A stretch of DNA of 64,000 nt from Pseudomonadota bacterium (GCA_023419375.1 JAEZYD010000022.1:124001-188000), one strand, 5' to 3'; positions 35,749 to 45,011 are shown, numbered from the stretch's first letter. The notes: a model not told the origin generated them from the sequence alone. Numbers and translations: made by a program.

Positions 35749-37767
35749 ATGGAAGTTCCTTTGCTCTATGAAATCGTCATTATTTTTCTTCTTTCAATTT
35801 TCGTCACCATCGTCTGTAACAAAATAAAACTGCCCGCCACCGTGGGCTTTCTGCTTACAGGCGTTTTGTGCGGCCCGTCCCTGCTGGGTATCGTCAAGGA
35901 CATGCAGGCCATTGACCATATTGCTGAACTCGGCGTTGCCATGCTGCTGTTCACCATTGGTATGGAACTTTCGGGCGAGGCCCTCAACCGCCTGAAACGG
36001 CCCGTCTTTCTGGGCGGCAGCCTGCAAATCGGCCTGACGGTTCTTGCCGTGGCGGGCATTGCCATGTTGCTGCGCGATGCTTCATACCAGAAAGGTCTTT
36101 TCTGGGGCTGTCTGGTGGCGCTCTCGTCCTCGGCCATCGTGCTGCGCATTTTACAGGAGCGCGGGGCCACAAACACGCCCACAGGCCGCCTTTCCCTCGC
36201 CATTCTTGTTTTTCAGGACATTATGGTAGCGCCCATGCTGCTGGCGGTGCCCCTGCTTGCGGGCACGCTTGAGCTTTCGCTCCAGGGCGCTGTGTTTTCC
36301 ACCCTGCGCGTGGTGGCGGTGCTGGGCTGCGTACTGCTGTTTGCCCGCTTTGGCCTCAACAGGTTAATGGAAGCCGTGGTGCGCACCCGCACGAGAGAAA
36401 TACTGCTGCTCTCCACCCTTGGCCTGTGCCTTGGCATGGCCATGCTGACCAACTATCTGGGCCTTTCGCTCTCGCTCGGAGCCTTTTTGGCCGGTTTGAT
36501 GCTCGCCCGCTCGGAATACAGCATGAGCGTTATTTCGGGTATTTTGCCCTACCGCGATGTTTTCATGAGCCTGTTTTTCATCTCGGTAGGCATGATGCTG
36601 AATCTGGAGTTTTTTTTACAGCATTTTGTCGCCATTATTGTTCTGACGGCGTTGTTCATCGTCATAAAATCCCTGCTCACCCTGCCTTCGGTGCTGGTGC
36701 AGGGCTATCCCTTGCGCGCTGCTATCGTTACGTCCCTTTCCCTCGCGCAGGTGGGCGAATTTGCCTTTGTTCTGGCGGCATCCGGTCTGGCTGCCGGGCT
36801 GTTCGACATGAACGCCTACCAGACATTCCTTGATGTCAGCGTGCTCACCATGATGCTGACCCCCGGCCTTATGGCCGTGGCCCCGCACCTTGCCGACAAG
36901 GTCGCGGGCAAGCGCAACGAGCGGATGCTCGCCAAGGCCGAAGATCACGAAGGTGCCTGCGCCATGGATGATCACCTGATCATCGTGGGCTTTGGCATCA
37001 GCGGCAAGCATCTGGCCCATGTGGCCCGTGAATCCGGCTTGTGCTACACAATCCTGGAGATGAACCCTGAAACCGTTACCCGCTATCGGCACAAGGAACC
37101 CATTTCGCACGGCGACGCTTCGCAGCCCATTGTTCTGGAGCATCTGGGCGTCACCAAGGCGCGCGTGCTCGCCATCGTCATTTCCGACCCGGCTGCGGTG
37201 CGTTCCATTGTTATTGAGGCCCGCCGGTTCAATCCCAACCTGCACATCATTGCGCGCACCCGCTTTGTGAGCGAGGTGGCACCCCTGCGCGCGCTTGGCG
37301 CGGACGAAGTGATCGCGGAAGAATTTGAAACATCCATTGAGGTTTTCAGCCGCGTGCTCACGCGCTATCTGGTTCCCCGGCAGGACATTGATTCTTTTGC
37401 CGCGCGTATCCGACAGGAGAATTACCGCATGATCCGCCGCATGAGCGCATCGGTAAACTCGCTTGATTCCATGGTCAGCCGCCTGCCGGAGATGGGCGTT
37501 CAGGCCATGCGCCTTGCCGCCGCCTCGCCCCTGTGCGGCATCAGCCTTGCCCAAAGCCAGATGCGCCGCAAATACGGTGTAACCGTCATTGCCATTCTGC
37601 GTAACGGTGCAACCCAGGCATCACCGGAGCCCAACGACCTGTTTCAAGCCGATGATGTGGTGTATCTGTTTGGCAAAACAGACAAGCTTCTGGCAATAGC
37701 TCCGCTTTTTTCCGGCCCCTTGCGCGAATCCGGCAAGGAAACCAGCCCCCCGCCCAAGGCTGCCTAG
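35749..37767 (+). CDS. Kef-type monovalent cation:proton antiporter (CPA2) with TrkA domains
   Basis: A 672-residue membrane protein. Residues about 1-385 have about 12 hydrophobic segments of the Na/H-exchanger family, with FTIGMELS and LALSSSAIVLRILQERGA-like signature regions (the latter as VALSSSAIVLRIL). A TrkA-N nucleotide-binding domain begins near 410 (LIIVGFGISGKHLAHVA), and a TrkA-C domain closes the protein. It resembles KefB/KefC and YbaL and probably exports K+ or Na+ under stress, gated by NAD(H) or glutathione adducts. A GGAGG ribosome site precedes the ATG. Confidence 0.9.
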   Translation: MEVPLLYEIVIIFLLSIFVTIVCNKIKLPATVGFLLTGVLCGPSLLGIVKDMQAIDHIAELGVAMLLFTIGMELSGEALNRLKRPVFLGGSLQIGLTVLAVAGIAMLLRDASYQKGLFWGCLVALSSSAIVLRILQERGATNTPTGRLSLAILVFQDIMVAPMLLAVPLLAGTLELSLQGAVFSTLRVVAVLGCVLLFARFGLNRLMEAVVRTRTREILLLSTLGLCLGMAMLTNYLGLSLSLGAFLAGLMLARSEYSMSVISGILPYRDVFMSLFFISVGMMLNLEFFLQHFVAIIVLTALFIVIKSLLTLPSVLVQGYPLRAAIVTSLSLAQVGEFAFVLAASGLAAGLFDMNAYQTFLDVSVLTMMLTPGLMAVAPHLADKVAGKRNERMLAKAEDHEGACAMDDHLIIVGFGISGKHLAHVARESGLCYTILEMNPETVTRYRHKEPISHGDASQPIVLEHLGVTKARVLAIVISDPAAVRSIVIEARRFNPNLHIIARTRFVSEVAPLRALGADEVIAEEFETSIEVFSRVLTRYLVPRQDIDSFAARIRQENYRMIRRMSASVNSLDSMVSRLPEMGVQAMRLAAASPLCGISLAQSQMRRKYGVTVIAILRNGATQASPEPNDLFQADDVVYLFGKTDKLLAIAPLFSGPLRESGKETSPPPKAA

Positions 37768-37792
37768 CGCATTTCACAGTTGCTACCTCAAG

Positions 37793-37820
37793 GGAGGCGG
37801 GGCTTGCCCTGCCTCCTTTT
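37793..37820 (+). terminator. Rho-independent terminator of the antiporter gene
   Basis: A 10-bp stem with one mismatch (from 37793, second arm 37807-37816) is followed by TTTT. Confidence 0.75.
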
Positions 37821-37997
37821 AATTGTCAGACTTGGCAAGGTGTTGGCGCTGCCTCAGTAAAAGATTCCTCCAGACCGGGGCTGGGAACTTGCGCATTTTG
37901 CCATTGCCGTCTATTAAAACTGATTACAGATATACTAACGGGAGCAACCCAAAGGGCTGCCCGCTGATAATCCGCCCTCTTGCGGCACGGATGTACT

Positions 37998-38423
37998 ATG
38001 CTTGATGACAGACTGATGCGCGCCATGTTTGGCGAATCACGCAGCATCGCCATTATCGGCGCCAAGGACAAAGCCGGGCAGGCCGTGGACAGGGTCGGAC
38101 GCTACCTGCTGGAGCAGGGATACACGATTTTTCCTGTCCATCCCGTGCGCAAAACCGTTTGGGGGCTGCCTGCGGCAACCTGCCTTGCGGAACTGCCGGA
38201 GCCGGTGGATATCGTCAATCTGTTTCGTGCGCCGGAATACTGCCCCGCCCACGCGCAGGAAGTACTGGATCTGCCCTGGAAACCAAAAGTTTTCTGGATG
38301 CAGCTTGGCATACGCTCGATCGAGGCACGGCAGCTGCTGGCCCGTACTGGCATGACCGTGGTTGAAGATTCCTGCATCATGGTGGAACACGAGCGCCTCA
38401 TGCGCCCCTCGCTCACTTTTTAA
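37998..38423 (+). CDS. CoA-binding domain protein (YccU-like)
   Basis: A 141-residue Rossmann-like protein of the CoA_binding_2 type. SRSIAIIGAKDKAGQAVDRVGRY-like start (quoted in part) and YTIFPVHPVRKTVWG give the nucleotide-binding fold. KVFWMQLGIRS and VVEDSCIMVEHERL close it. Family members bind CoA in structures, but no enzyme activity is settled. The ATG at 37998 was preferred to a TTG at 37980. It begins a three-gene run with a YkgJ protein (18 bp on) and a DnaJ-like protein. Confidence 0.85.
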   Translation: MLDDRLMRAMFGESRSIAIIGAKDKAGQAVDRVGRYLLEQGYTIFPVHPVRKTVWGLPAATCLAELPEPVDIVNLFRAPEYCPAHAQEVLDLPWKPKVFWMQLGIRSIEARQLLARTGMTVVEDSCIMVEHERLMRPSLTF

Positions 38424-38441
38424 GGCCAAGGATTATAGCCC

Positions 38442-38894
38442 ATGTCTGCCGCTCACGGAGAATCTGTTTTCAACTGCCGCATGTGCGGCCACTGCTGCGA
38501 AGGAAGAGGCGGCATCGTTGTAAGCCCCACAGACCTGATCCGGCTGGCAGCGCATATGCAGCAAGCGCCGGAAGCCGTGGCGGACAGCTATTGCGAACGC
38601 ATTGGCGGCAAGCTCAAAATTCGCTGCGGCGAAGACGGCTACTGCGTGTTTTTTCGCCAGGGCAGCGGCTGCGGCGTACATGAGGGCAAGCCTGCAATCT
38701 GCCGCGCATGGCCCTTTTTTCGCGGCAACATTGAAGACCCGGCCAGCCTTGCCATGGCCAAGGAATTCTGCCCCGGCATCGAAACTGGCGCGCTGCATGC
38801 GGATTTTGCGCGCGAAGGCCGCGACTATCTGCGCGAAAACGGCCTGCTTGCTTCCGATGCCACCTGTGAAGCCAATGCGCTTATTCTGAAGTAA
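38442..38894 (+). CDS. YkgJ-family cysteine-cluster protein
   Basis: A 150-residue protein with the CxBS motif of the YkgJ family. FNCRMCGHCCEGRGG is near the N-terminus, with later cysteines in YCVFF, GCGVHEGKPAICRAWPFF and FCPG. These cysteines probably bind an Fe-S cluster or zinc. Members may act as metal chaperones or oxidoreductases, but the function is not proven. It sits between the CoA-binding and DnaJ-like genes with a 2-bp gap to the latter, so it is co-transcribed. Confidence 0.88.
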   Translation: MSAAHGESVFNCRMCGHCCEGRGGIVVSPTDLIRLAAHMQQAPEAVADSYCERIGGKLKIRCGEDGYCVFFRQGSGCGVHEGKPAICRAWPFFRGNIEDPASLAMAKEFCPGIETGALHADFAREGRDYLRENGLLASDATCEANALILK

Positions 38895-38896
38895 CC

Positions 38897-39913
38897 ATGC
38901 GACGCCGCCCCCGCCAGATATCGCTGAAAGAATGCTACGACATTCTCAAGCTTAAAAAAAATGCCGATACGGCTGACCTCAAGCGGGCCTATCGGCGTCG
39001 CGCTTTTGAGCTGCACCCCGACCTCAACCCCGGCAATCCGGACGCCAGCCGGGAATTTCAGCTGCTCAACGAGGCCTATGTGGCCCTTTCCGCCATACTC
39101 AAGCATGAGGACGGCGTGCGGGCTTCAACAGAGGCCAGCAGGGCTGCGCAGGCAGAGAGCAAGGAGCGGGCCGCAAAGGAAGAGCCTACTGACGGCAGGG
39201 CTGAGCAGAAGACCCAGGCGGAAAATGCCTCTCAAGGCAGCAACGGGCAGCAAGCAGGCTCTGGCGCAAAAGAGGCCAGCTCTGGCGAGGCTGACGCCGC
39301 TGCCGGGGCACAGGCCTCAGCCGATGCCGGAAAAGCCCAAAAAGAACAGAATCATGAGCGGCACGAAGGCAAAAACGCTGATCAAAAAAACGCACAGAAC
39401 GGCTATTCAGAGCACGACGTGCTGCGCGACCTGCTTACAGATCCCTTTGCCCGCCGCGTTTTTGAAGATATTTACAGCGAACTGAACCGCCAGCATCAAG
39501 AAGAAGCGCCCCCCCAGCAGGAAGCGCCTTATCAAAAAGAAGGGCCCACTTTTGGCCAGACCAAGGAAAAACCTGCCGCGGAAAAGCGCAATGTAAAACT
39601 GCACAAGAGCAATCTGGCCTGGGGTACGCCCAAGTGGAACAAAGACCACAGCAAGGGTGTGACCGGCATGGTCAAGGGCTGGCTGCGCCGTCAGATTGAT
39701 GAAGAACAAACTCTTGCACTGCCCTCGGCCAACCTTGCACCCGGCAAACGCATTCGCCTGCAAATACGTCAGGCACTTTCTGGCGAGCTGAAAACCGTCG
39801 AAATCACCCTGCCGCCGGATTTTGCCGTGGGCAAACCCATTCGCTTGCGCGGGCTGGGCAAGCGCGTGGGGCCGTGGCAAGGCGATTTGTACCTGATTAT
39901 CACCAATGAATGA
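38897..39913 (+). CDS. DnaJ-like J-domain protein with low-complexity linker
   Basis: A 338-residue protein. The J domain (about 9-70) has the HPD loop in FELHPDLNPGNPDASREF and should stimulate DnaK. A long Ala/Glu/Lys/Gln-rich linker (about 75-175) replaces the Gly/Phe region, and there is no zinc-finger domain. A C-terminal segment (about 275-338) resembles the substrate-binding domain of CbpA/DnaJ (TVEITLPPDFAVGKPIRLRG). This is a type III-like co-chaperone. It begins 2 bp after the YkgJ gene. Confidence 0.85.
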   Translation: MRRRPRQISLKECYDILKLKKNADTADLKRAYRRRAFELHPDLNPGNPDASREFQLLNEAYVALSAILKHEDGVRASTEASRAAQAESKERAAKEEPTDGRAEQKTQAENASQGSNGQQAGSGAKEASSGEADAAAGAQASADAGKAQKEQNHERHEGKNADQKNAQNGYSEHDVLRDLLTDPFARRVFEDIYSELNRQHQEEAPPQQEAPYQKEGPTFGQTKEKPAAEKRNVKLHKSNLAWGTPKWNKDHSKGVTGMVKGWLRRQIDEEQTLALPSANLAPGKRIRLQIRQALSGELKTVEITLPPDFAVGKPIRLRGLGKRVGPWQGDLYLIITNE

Positions 39914-39940
39914 TCGCGCGGCTTTTATGCGCGCCGTACC

Positions 39941-39980
39941 ATAAACGAAAAGAGGCCCCGTGGGGCCTCCTTTCGTTTAT
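39941..39980 (+). terminator. Bidirectional Rho-independent terminator between the DnaJ-like gene and panD
   Basis: A nearly perfect 19-bp stem (39941-39959 with 39962-39980) carries A- and T-rich flanks on both sides. It separates convergent genes. Confidence 0.85.
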
Positions 39981-40031
39981 AGTACACTGCTCGTTGCAAG
40001 AGTATCTTGCGCGTTCTGCCGGAGCCTGTGG

Positions 40032-40445
40032 CTATTCGGTTTCCACATGAAAGCCAAAGTCGCCCTCTTCTTCCCCGTCCACCACATAGCGCAGACGCTC
40101 ATGAATGCTGTTGTCCTCGTTAAAGGTCAGCACCACAGGTTTGCGGCTGTACAGATCCTGTGGGCCGTTCACGTATTCGTAAGCGCTGATGATGACTTCA
40201 TCCCCACGCTGACAGGCACGGGCCGCCGCACCGTTGAGTATGCAGCAGCGCGATCCCGGCTCGCCGTAGATAACGTAGGTAGAAATGCGTTGTCCGTTGC
40301 TCTTGTTCCAGATGTACACAAATTCCAGCGGGTAGATGCCCGCCTCGCGGCACTGCTCCGGATCAAGCGTCACCGAGCCGTGGTAGTTCAGCTCGCACCC
40401 GGTAACACGGATGCAATGCAGTTTTGCCCGCAGTATTTGCAGCAT
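40032..40445 (-). CDS. panD: Aspartate 1-decarboxylase proenzyme
   Basis: A 137-residue proenzyme that makes beta-alanine for pantothenate and CoA. It starts MLQILRAKLHCIRVTGCEL, and the self-processing Gly-Ser bond is in ELNYHGSVTLD (Ser25 becomes the pyruvoyl group). The active-site Tyr and Asn segments (VYIWNKSNGQR; CCILNGAAAR) are present. The ATG at 40445 was chosen by homology. A longer frame to 40604 would run through a terminator and leader structure. No panB or panC is nearby. Confidence 0.95.
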   Translation of the reverse strand: MLQILRAKLHCIRVTGCELNYHGSVTLDPEQCREAGIYPLEFVYIWNKSNGQRISTYVIYGEPGSRCCILNGAAARACQRGDEVIISAYEYVNGPQDLYSRKPVVLTFNEDNSIHERLRYVVDGEEEGDFGFHVETE

Positions 40446-40476
40446 GACAAACTCTCTTGCGCGGTTGAACGCGCCT

Positions 40477-40582
40477 AAAAAAAGGTCGCACAAGCGACCA
40501 TGAATGCTGCCGAATCCGGCAGTTGTCCGCCCCACAGGAGTTGCCAGCACAGGGCAACCCCTCGCGCCGCCCGGCGGCGGAC
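40477..40582 (-). promoter_or_regulatory. Structured leader with intrinsic terminator upstream of panD
   Basis: Read on the minus strand, the outer stem pairs 40582-40576 with 40531-40525 (7 bp). Inside are a small hairpin (40575-40566) and a 10-bp stem with one G-U pair (40562-40553 with 40545-40536). A 6-bp hairpin (40522-40507) follows. Last comes a perfect terminator, ggtcgc-ttgt-gcgacc plus seven T (40499-40477), 32 bp before the panD ATG. It may be an attenuator or a separate small RNA. Confidence 0.6.
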
Positions 40583-40706
40583 GCATGAGCACGGTAGGCA
40601 ACAACTATGAAGCGCACCGCATGCATCAACCGGGCGCGGCCCCGGTTTGGTCGCTACGCTTCGGGCCGCAAAGGCGATGTGAACCTAAGTAGACGGCGCA
40701 AAAAAA

Positions 40707-41129
40707 TCAATAGGCCTTGATGTACTCGTCCATATTTTCCGCAGAGCAGTTGCGGCTGACCCAAAAAGCAGAGGCCCATACCATCAGGGCAGTGGCCTGC
40801 GTGTCGTCCAGGCTTTTGATCTTGGCCTCAAGGCTGGATTTGCTGGCCCCATGCCGCAGATGTACACCGTTGATGTCGCAGGCATCCGTAACGCGCAGCA
40901 AAAGATACGAAAGCCGCGTATGGTCGGGCATGAGCTTCATATCCTTGTGGGCTTCCACAATGGTTTTCAGCTCCGCAGCACTAAAGATATGCTTGATGCC
41001 CGTGATTGCCCGAAAAAACGTGTCCACCGCCCAGGGAAGAATAAACTCCGCCCCCGCGCTCTTTGTGCGGAAATAGTCTTTGAGCCAGCGTTCCTGATCG
41101 TCGTTAATACGTGCTGCGACCTGCGGCAT
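40707..41129 (-). CDS. Conserved-looking hypothetical protein upstream of panD
   Basis: I do not recognise this 140-residue protein. It is soluble, mixed charged and helical in look, with RINDDQERWLKDYFR near the start and two Cys (DACDING; RNCSAEN) in the second half. The ATG at 41129 follows CGGGGGC. An upstream TTG at 41171 is possible. It precedes panD on the same strand with the structured leader between them, so it could share the transcript. No function is inferred. Confidence 0.6.
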   Translation of the reverse strand: MPQVAARINDDQERWLKDYFRTKSAGAEFILPWAVDTFFRAITGIKHIFSAAELKTIVEAHKDMKLMPDHTRLSYLLLRVTDACDINGVHLRHGASKSSLEAKIKSLDDTQATALMVWASAFWVSRNCSAENMDEYIKAY

Positions 41130-41390
41130 GATGCCCCCGATGTTGCGTGCGGCCTGGCGCAAGTTCGCCAAGCATCGTGTTACGCTATGTTTTCTTTTTG
41201 CGCTACACTACCTGCCCGTGAATTTCAAGATAAAATCTAGACTTTTTTCCAGAAACATTGTCTGGGCTTACCGCAGATCAGGCAGAAGGCATGGCAAATA
41301 CGTCAGATGCATGCTCCCTTTCCCCGCCCTGCTTGCGGTGCGCTGCCCTTGAATGTATCCATAGCGCACAGACAGAATAAAGGAGCTTAC

Positions 41391-42311
41391 ATGCAGGATG
41401 CCAGACAGGCTGCGCCTTCACAATTACAATTTACCACAGCACCCAACAAGGACGCAATGCAGCAAAGCGCTGTGCGCGCAGCCTTGATCCGCATGCACGC
41501 AGCCACTGTTCTGTTTGGTATCTCTGGCATTTTTGGCAAATTGTGCCAGTGTTCCGCCATTGATCTTGTCTGGGGCAGAGCCGTGGTAGCAGTGGCCGCC
41601 CTCGGCTGTATTTGCCTTATCCGGCGTGACCCGCCCTGGCATGGAATTGCGGTACGCGACCTGACAGGCCTTGCCGTAAGCGGCATTTTGCTGACCCTCC
41701 ACTTTGTTACATTTTTTATGGGCATAAAACTGGGCGGCATTGCGGTGGGCACGCTGGGTTTTGCGTGTTTTCCAGCCTTTACGGCCCTGTTTGAAGCCAT
41801 AGCCTACCGCGAGCGCCCAAGCGCCCGGGAATTGCAGTGCATTGGCATGGTGAGCATTGGGCTTGTGTGCCTGACGCCCTCGTTTTCGCTGGCGGACACC
41901 GCAACCCACGGCCTGCTGTGGGGCATTGTTTCCGCTGCTGTCTACGGCCTGGTGGCCATAGCAAACCGGCACTTTGCCGGGGGCATGTCTGGCATGCAGA
42001 CCTGCTGGTGGCAAAATACGGTAATCATCATCTGCCTTCTGCCATTTGCAGCAACTGATGTGCCGGGCATTGCCGCGCTGGACTGGCTGTGGATAATCTG
42101 CCTGGGCCTTTTGTGCACCGCCCTCGCCTACAGCCTTTACGTAAGCAGCCTCACCGCCCTCAAGGCGCGGCAGGCCGCTGTTATCATCACGCTTGAGCCG
42201 GTTTACGCCATAATTGCGGCGTGGCTGCTCTTTAACGATGCTCCCGGTCTGGGAATTTTTGCAGGCGGCGCGCTCATACTTGGCGCTGTATTCAGACTCA
42301 GCAGGCGTTGA
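41391..42311 (+). CDS. EamA/DMT-family transporter
   Basis: A 306-residue inner-membrane protein with ten predicted helices in two repeats, as in the drug/metabolite transporter superfamily. GRAVVAVAALGCICLI and HFVTFFMGIKLGGIAVG lie in the first repeat, and AYSLYVSSLTALKARQAAVI in the second, ending EPVYAIIAAWLLFNDAPG, the typical EamA closing motif. It probably exports an amino acid or metabolite. The ATG at 41391 has AAAGGAGC upstream. Confidence 0.88.
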   Translation: MQDARQAAPSQLQFTTAPNKDAMQQSAVRAALIRMHAATVLFGISGIFGKLCQCSAIDLVWGRAVVAVAALGCICLIRRDPPWHGIAVRDLTGLAVSGILLTLHFVTFFMGIKLGGIAVGTLGFACFPAFTALFEAIAYRERPSARELQCIGMVSIGLVCLTPSFSLADTATHGLLWGIVSAAVYGLVAIANRHFAGGMSGMQTCWWQNTVIIICLLPFAATDVPGIAALDWLWIICLGLLCTALAYSLYVSSLTALKARQAAVIITLEPVYAIIAAWLLFNDAPGLGIFAGGALILGAVFRLSRR

Positions 42312-42565
42312 TATAAGCGGCATTTTCTCTGTAATTAAAATTTTTAATTCAAATAGTCACATAAATACATACTACACCACTTTCATTTCTCCAAAATATT
42401 ATTACAAGAGATATAAAGTTTATATTGGATTTGACGATTTTTTTAACTAGTATAAATGAAAATATTTTAAAGAGATGTGAAACGTTAACGGAATGCTATT
42501 TTTTTTAACATCTGCTATCATCACATCATAATCACCATTGCATCACGAGTTCACTGGAGGATACC

Positions 42566-44881
42566 ATGCCGCGCCTTTCGTTCAAGAGCGTAAACACTGT
42601 TATAGGCACACTCATAAGCGTTATTCTGCTTATCGGCGTCTCCATCTTTGTTGTTTACGTTGGCAAATCTTCATACCATATTGTCAATAACACATCTGTT
42701 AGTGGCATGAAGATCATAAACAACGGTCTCATTGCCAATGTTAATGACCTGATTGATGCAAACATGAGCATGATCAAGGTTCCGGCGCAGAGCGGCCAGG
42801 CAAAAAAAGCCATTGAGGGCGACAGCGCCGACATGGACGCCCTCATCAAAGCCCTCATCAAAGAATATAAGGGAATCAACTCCATCTTTGTATTAAATGC
42901 CCAAGGCATCGCTGTTTCCGGCGCGTCCGCCGAAGGCAAATCCTTTACCGGCAATAATTATGGGGACAGGGGCTATTTCAAAACAGCCATGCAGGGCAAG
43001 GATGCCATTGACCCCAACATCATTGTTGCAAAAACCACAAAAAATGAAGTTCTTGCCATCGGCACCCCGGTTTTTGGAGACAACGGCAAGCCCATTGGTG
43101 CTGTGTGCGTAACCATCAACTGGCTTGAATACATCAAAAGTCATGTCCTCAACATCACAGTTGCAGGCAATGGCTATGCTTTCATTCTTGACGCCAATGG
43201 CCGTTTTATTGCCCACCCCAGCGAAGATGTTCATATGAGCGACGGCAGCAAAATGGATTTTGTGCCCAAAGCGCTCAAAATGAAGAATGGCTCCTTTGAT
43301 TATGACTTCAAGGGCAAGAGCAAGGTAATCGTTTTTAACACCATTGAAAAAACCGGTTGGCTTGTCTGCACCTCCGCCTTTACTGACGACCTTGCCAAGG
43401 ATGCCATTGCGCAGCGCGATATTCTTATCCTTGTTGCCATCGGTATTTTTGTCGTATTGCTCGGCAGCATCATATTTATGGTCCGCCGCATCATCACCGC
43501 TCCGCTGAAGAACATCATGGATTACAGCGCGCAGATCGCCCATGGCAACTTCAAGGCCACGCTCACGGGCAATTACAGCTTTGAACTAGCTGAACTTGCA
43601 GGCAATTTCAGAGAAACGACCGCTGTGCTCAAAAACCGCCTGGGCTTTGCCGACGGCGTATTGCAGGGCATCACCTTCCCCACTCTGGTGGCAGATACAG
43701 ATGTAAATATTACCTATGTAAATGACGCCATGGTCAAACTTGTGGGCAAGGGTGGCAAGCCAGACGAGTATAAGGGCATGGCAGCGGCTGAATTTTTCTA
43801 CGGGGATGCCAGCAAGCGCACCATCTGCCACAAATGTCTGAACGAGGGAGTGAACGCGCATGGCATTGAAGCAGCAATGGCCTTTGCAGACGGCCAGCTC
43901 AAAAATCTGCGCATTGATGCCTCGCTGATCCGCGATCTGGACGGCAACATTGTGGGTGCAGTAACCCTTGTGTTTGACCTGACGGAAATCAAAAAGCAGC
44001 AGGCCACCATCGAGCAGCAGCGTGATGCCGTCGCCCAGGTGGCGCAGAACGCCAACGCCATTGCCGACAGGCTTTCCACCGCTACCGAGGAGCTTTCCAC
44101 ACAGGTGGAACAGGCCAGCCGTGGCGCGGATCAGCAGACGCAGCGCGTTTCTGAAACCGCCACCGCCATGGAGCAGATGAACGCCTCGGTGCTTGAGGTT
44201 GCGCGCAATGCGGGCGGCGCCTCCGACACTACCATCAATGCCAAGCGCAAGGCGGAGCACGGCGCAGAAGTGGTCAACAAGGTGGTCCAGGGCATCAACC
44301 AGTTGCACACGCAGGCTCTGGGCCTCAAGACCGGCATGGCCTCGCTGGGCGAGCAGGCTCAGAGCATCGGCCAGATCATGACCGTGATTTCAGACATTGC
44401 AGACCAGACCAACCTGCTGGCCCTTAACGCGGCCATTGAAGCGGCGCGCGCGGGCGAAGCCGGACGCGGATTTGCCGTGGTGGCCGATGAGGTGCGCAAA
44501 CTGGCGGAAAAGACCATGCAGGCAACCCGCGAGGTTGGTTCCGCCATTCAGGGTATACAGAACGGCACCACGCAGAACATTGATCAGGTCAACCAGACTG
44601 TAGACACCATCGAGCAGACCACCGAACTTGCCGGAACTTCCGGCGAGGCTCTCTCGGAAATTGTGGTGCTGGTGGATCAGGCTGCGGATCAGGCGCATTC
44701 CATTGCCGCCGCCGCAGAAGAACAGTCGGCCACCAGCGACGAGATCAACCGCGCTGTGGAGCAGATCAATACCATCAGCTCTGAGACGGCCTCCGCCATG
44801 TCGCAATCTGCCAACGCGGTGACGGAACTGGCAAAGCAGGCGCAGGAACTCAAAAAGCTCATTGCGCAGATGGTTTCCTAG
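42566..44881 (+). CDS. Methyl-accepting chemotaxis protein with dCache and PAS domains
   Basis: A 771-residue receptor. Transmembrane segment 1 is at about 13-33. A double Cache domain (about 40-285) has NNYGDRGYFKTAMQG and IGTPVFGDNGKPIGAV. Transmembrane segment 2 is at about 290-312. HAMP follows, then a PAS domain (about 370-475) with an unusual CHKC motif, and a signalling domain with DQTNLLALNAAIEAARAGE and a C-terminal coiled coil. It senses an external small molecule plus possibly a cytoplasmic redox signal. GGAGG precedes the ATG. The upstream 250 bp are AT-rich. Confidence 0.93.
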   Translation: MPRLSFKSVNTVIGTLISVILLIGVSIFVVYVGKSSYHIVNNTSVSGMKIINNGLIANVNDLIDANMSMIKVPAQSGQAKKAIEGDSADMDALIKALIKEYKGINSIFVLNAQGIAVSGASAEGKSFTGNNYGDRGYFKTAMQGKDAIDPNIIVAKTTKNEVLAIGTPVFGDNGKPIGAVCVTINWLEYIKSHVLNITVAGNGYAFILDANGRFIAHPSEDVHMSDGSKMDFVPKALKMKNGSFDYDFKGKSKVIVFNTIEKTGWLVCTSAFTDDLAKDAIAQRDILILVAIGIFVVLLGSIIFMVRRIITAPLKNIMDYSAQIAHGNFKATLTGNYSFELAELAGNFRETTAVLKNRLGFADGVLQGITFPTLVADTDVNITYVNDAMVKLVGKGGKPDEYKGMAAAEFFYGDASKRTICHKCLNEGVNAHGIEAAMAFADGQLKNLRIDASLIRDLDGNIVGAVTLVFDLTEIKKQQATIEQQRDAVAQVAQNANAIADRLSTATEELSTQVEQASRGADQQTQRVSETATAMEQMNASVLEVARNAGGASDTTINAKRKAEHGAEVVNKVVQGINQLHTQALGLKTGMASLGEQAQSIGQIMTVISDIADQTNLLALNAAIEAARAGEAGRGFAVVADEVRKLAEKTMQATREVGSAIQGIQNGTTQNIDQVNQTVDTIEQTTELAGTSGEALSEIVVLVDQAADQAHSIAAAAEEQSATSDEINRAVEQINTISSETASAMSQSANAVTELAKQAQELKKLIAQMVS

Positions 44882-44941
44882 CTGGCGTAGACACCCGGGT
44901 GGGAGTAAACGCCCGAACATCCTATTTGTATAGAGAACGCG

Positions 44942-44989
44942 AAGCCCCGGCCAGGTGACGTATTACCGTCATTCTGGCCGGGGCTTTTG
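44942..44989 (+). terminator. Rho-independent terminator between the chemoreceptor and the ATPase unit
   Basis: A perfect 13-bp stem (44942-44954 with 44974-44986) is followed by TTTTG. It also lies just past the stop of the convergent minus-strand gene. Confidence 0.85.
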
Positions 44990-45011
44990 TTGTATCCACC
45001 TTATGCTGGGA

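Noticed and set aside
40500..40700. tRNA, 4.5S or 6S RNA gene between panD and the upstream orphan
   Set aside because: There is no cloverleaf, no CCA end and no conserved SRP loop. The structure is better described as a panD leader.
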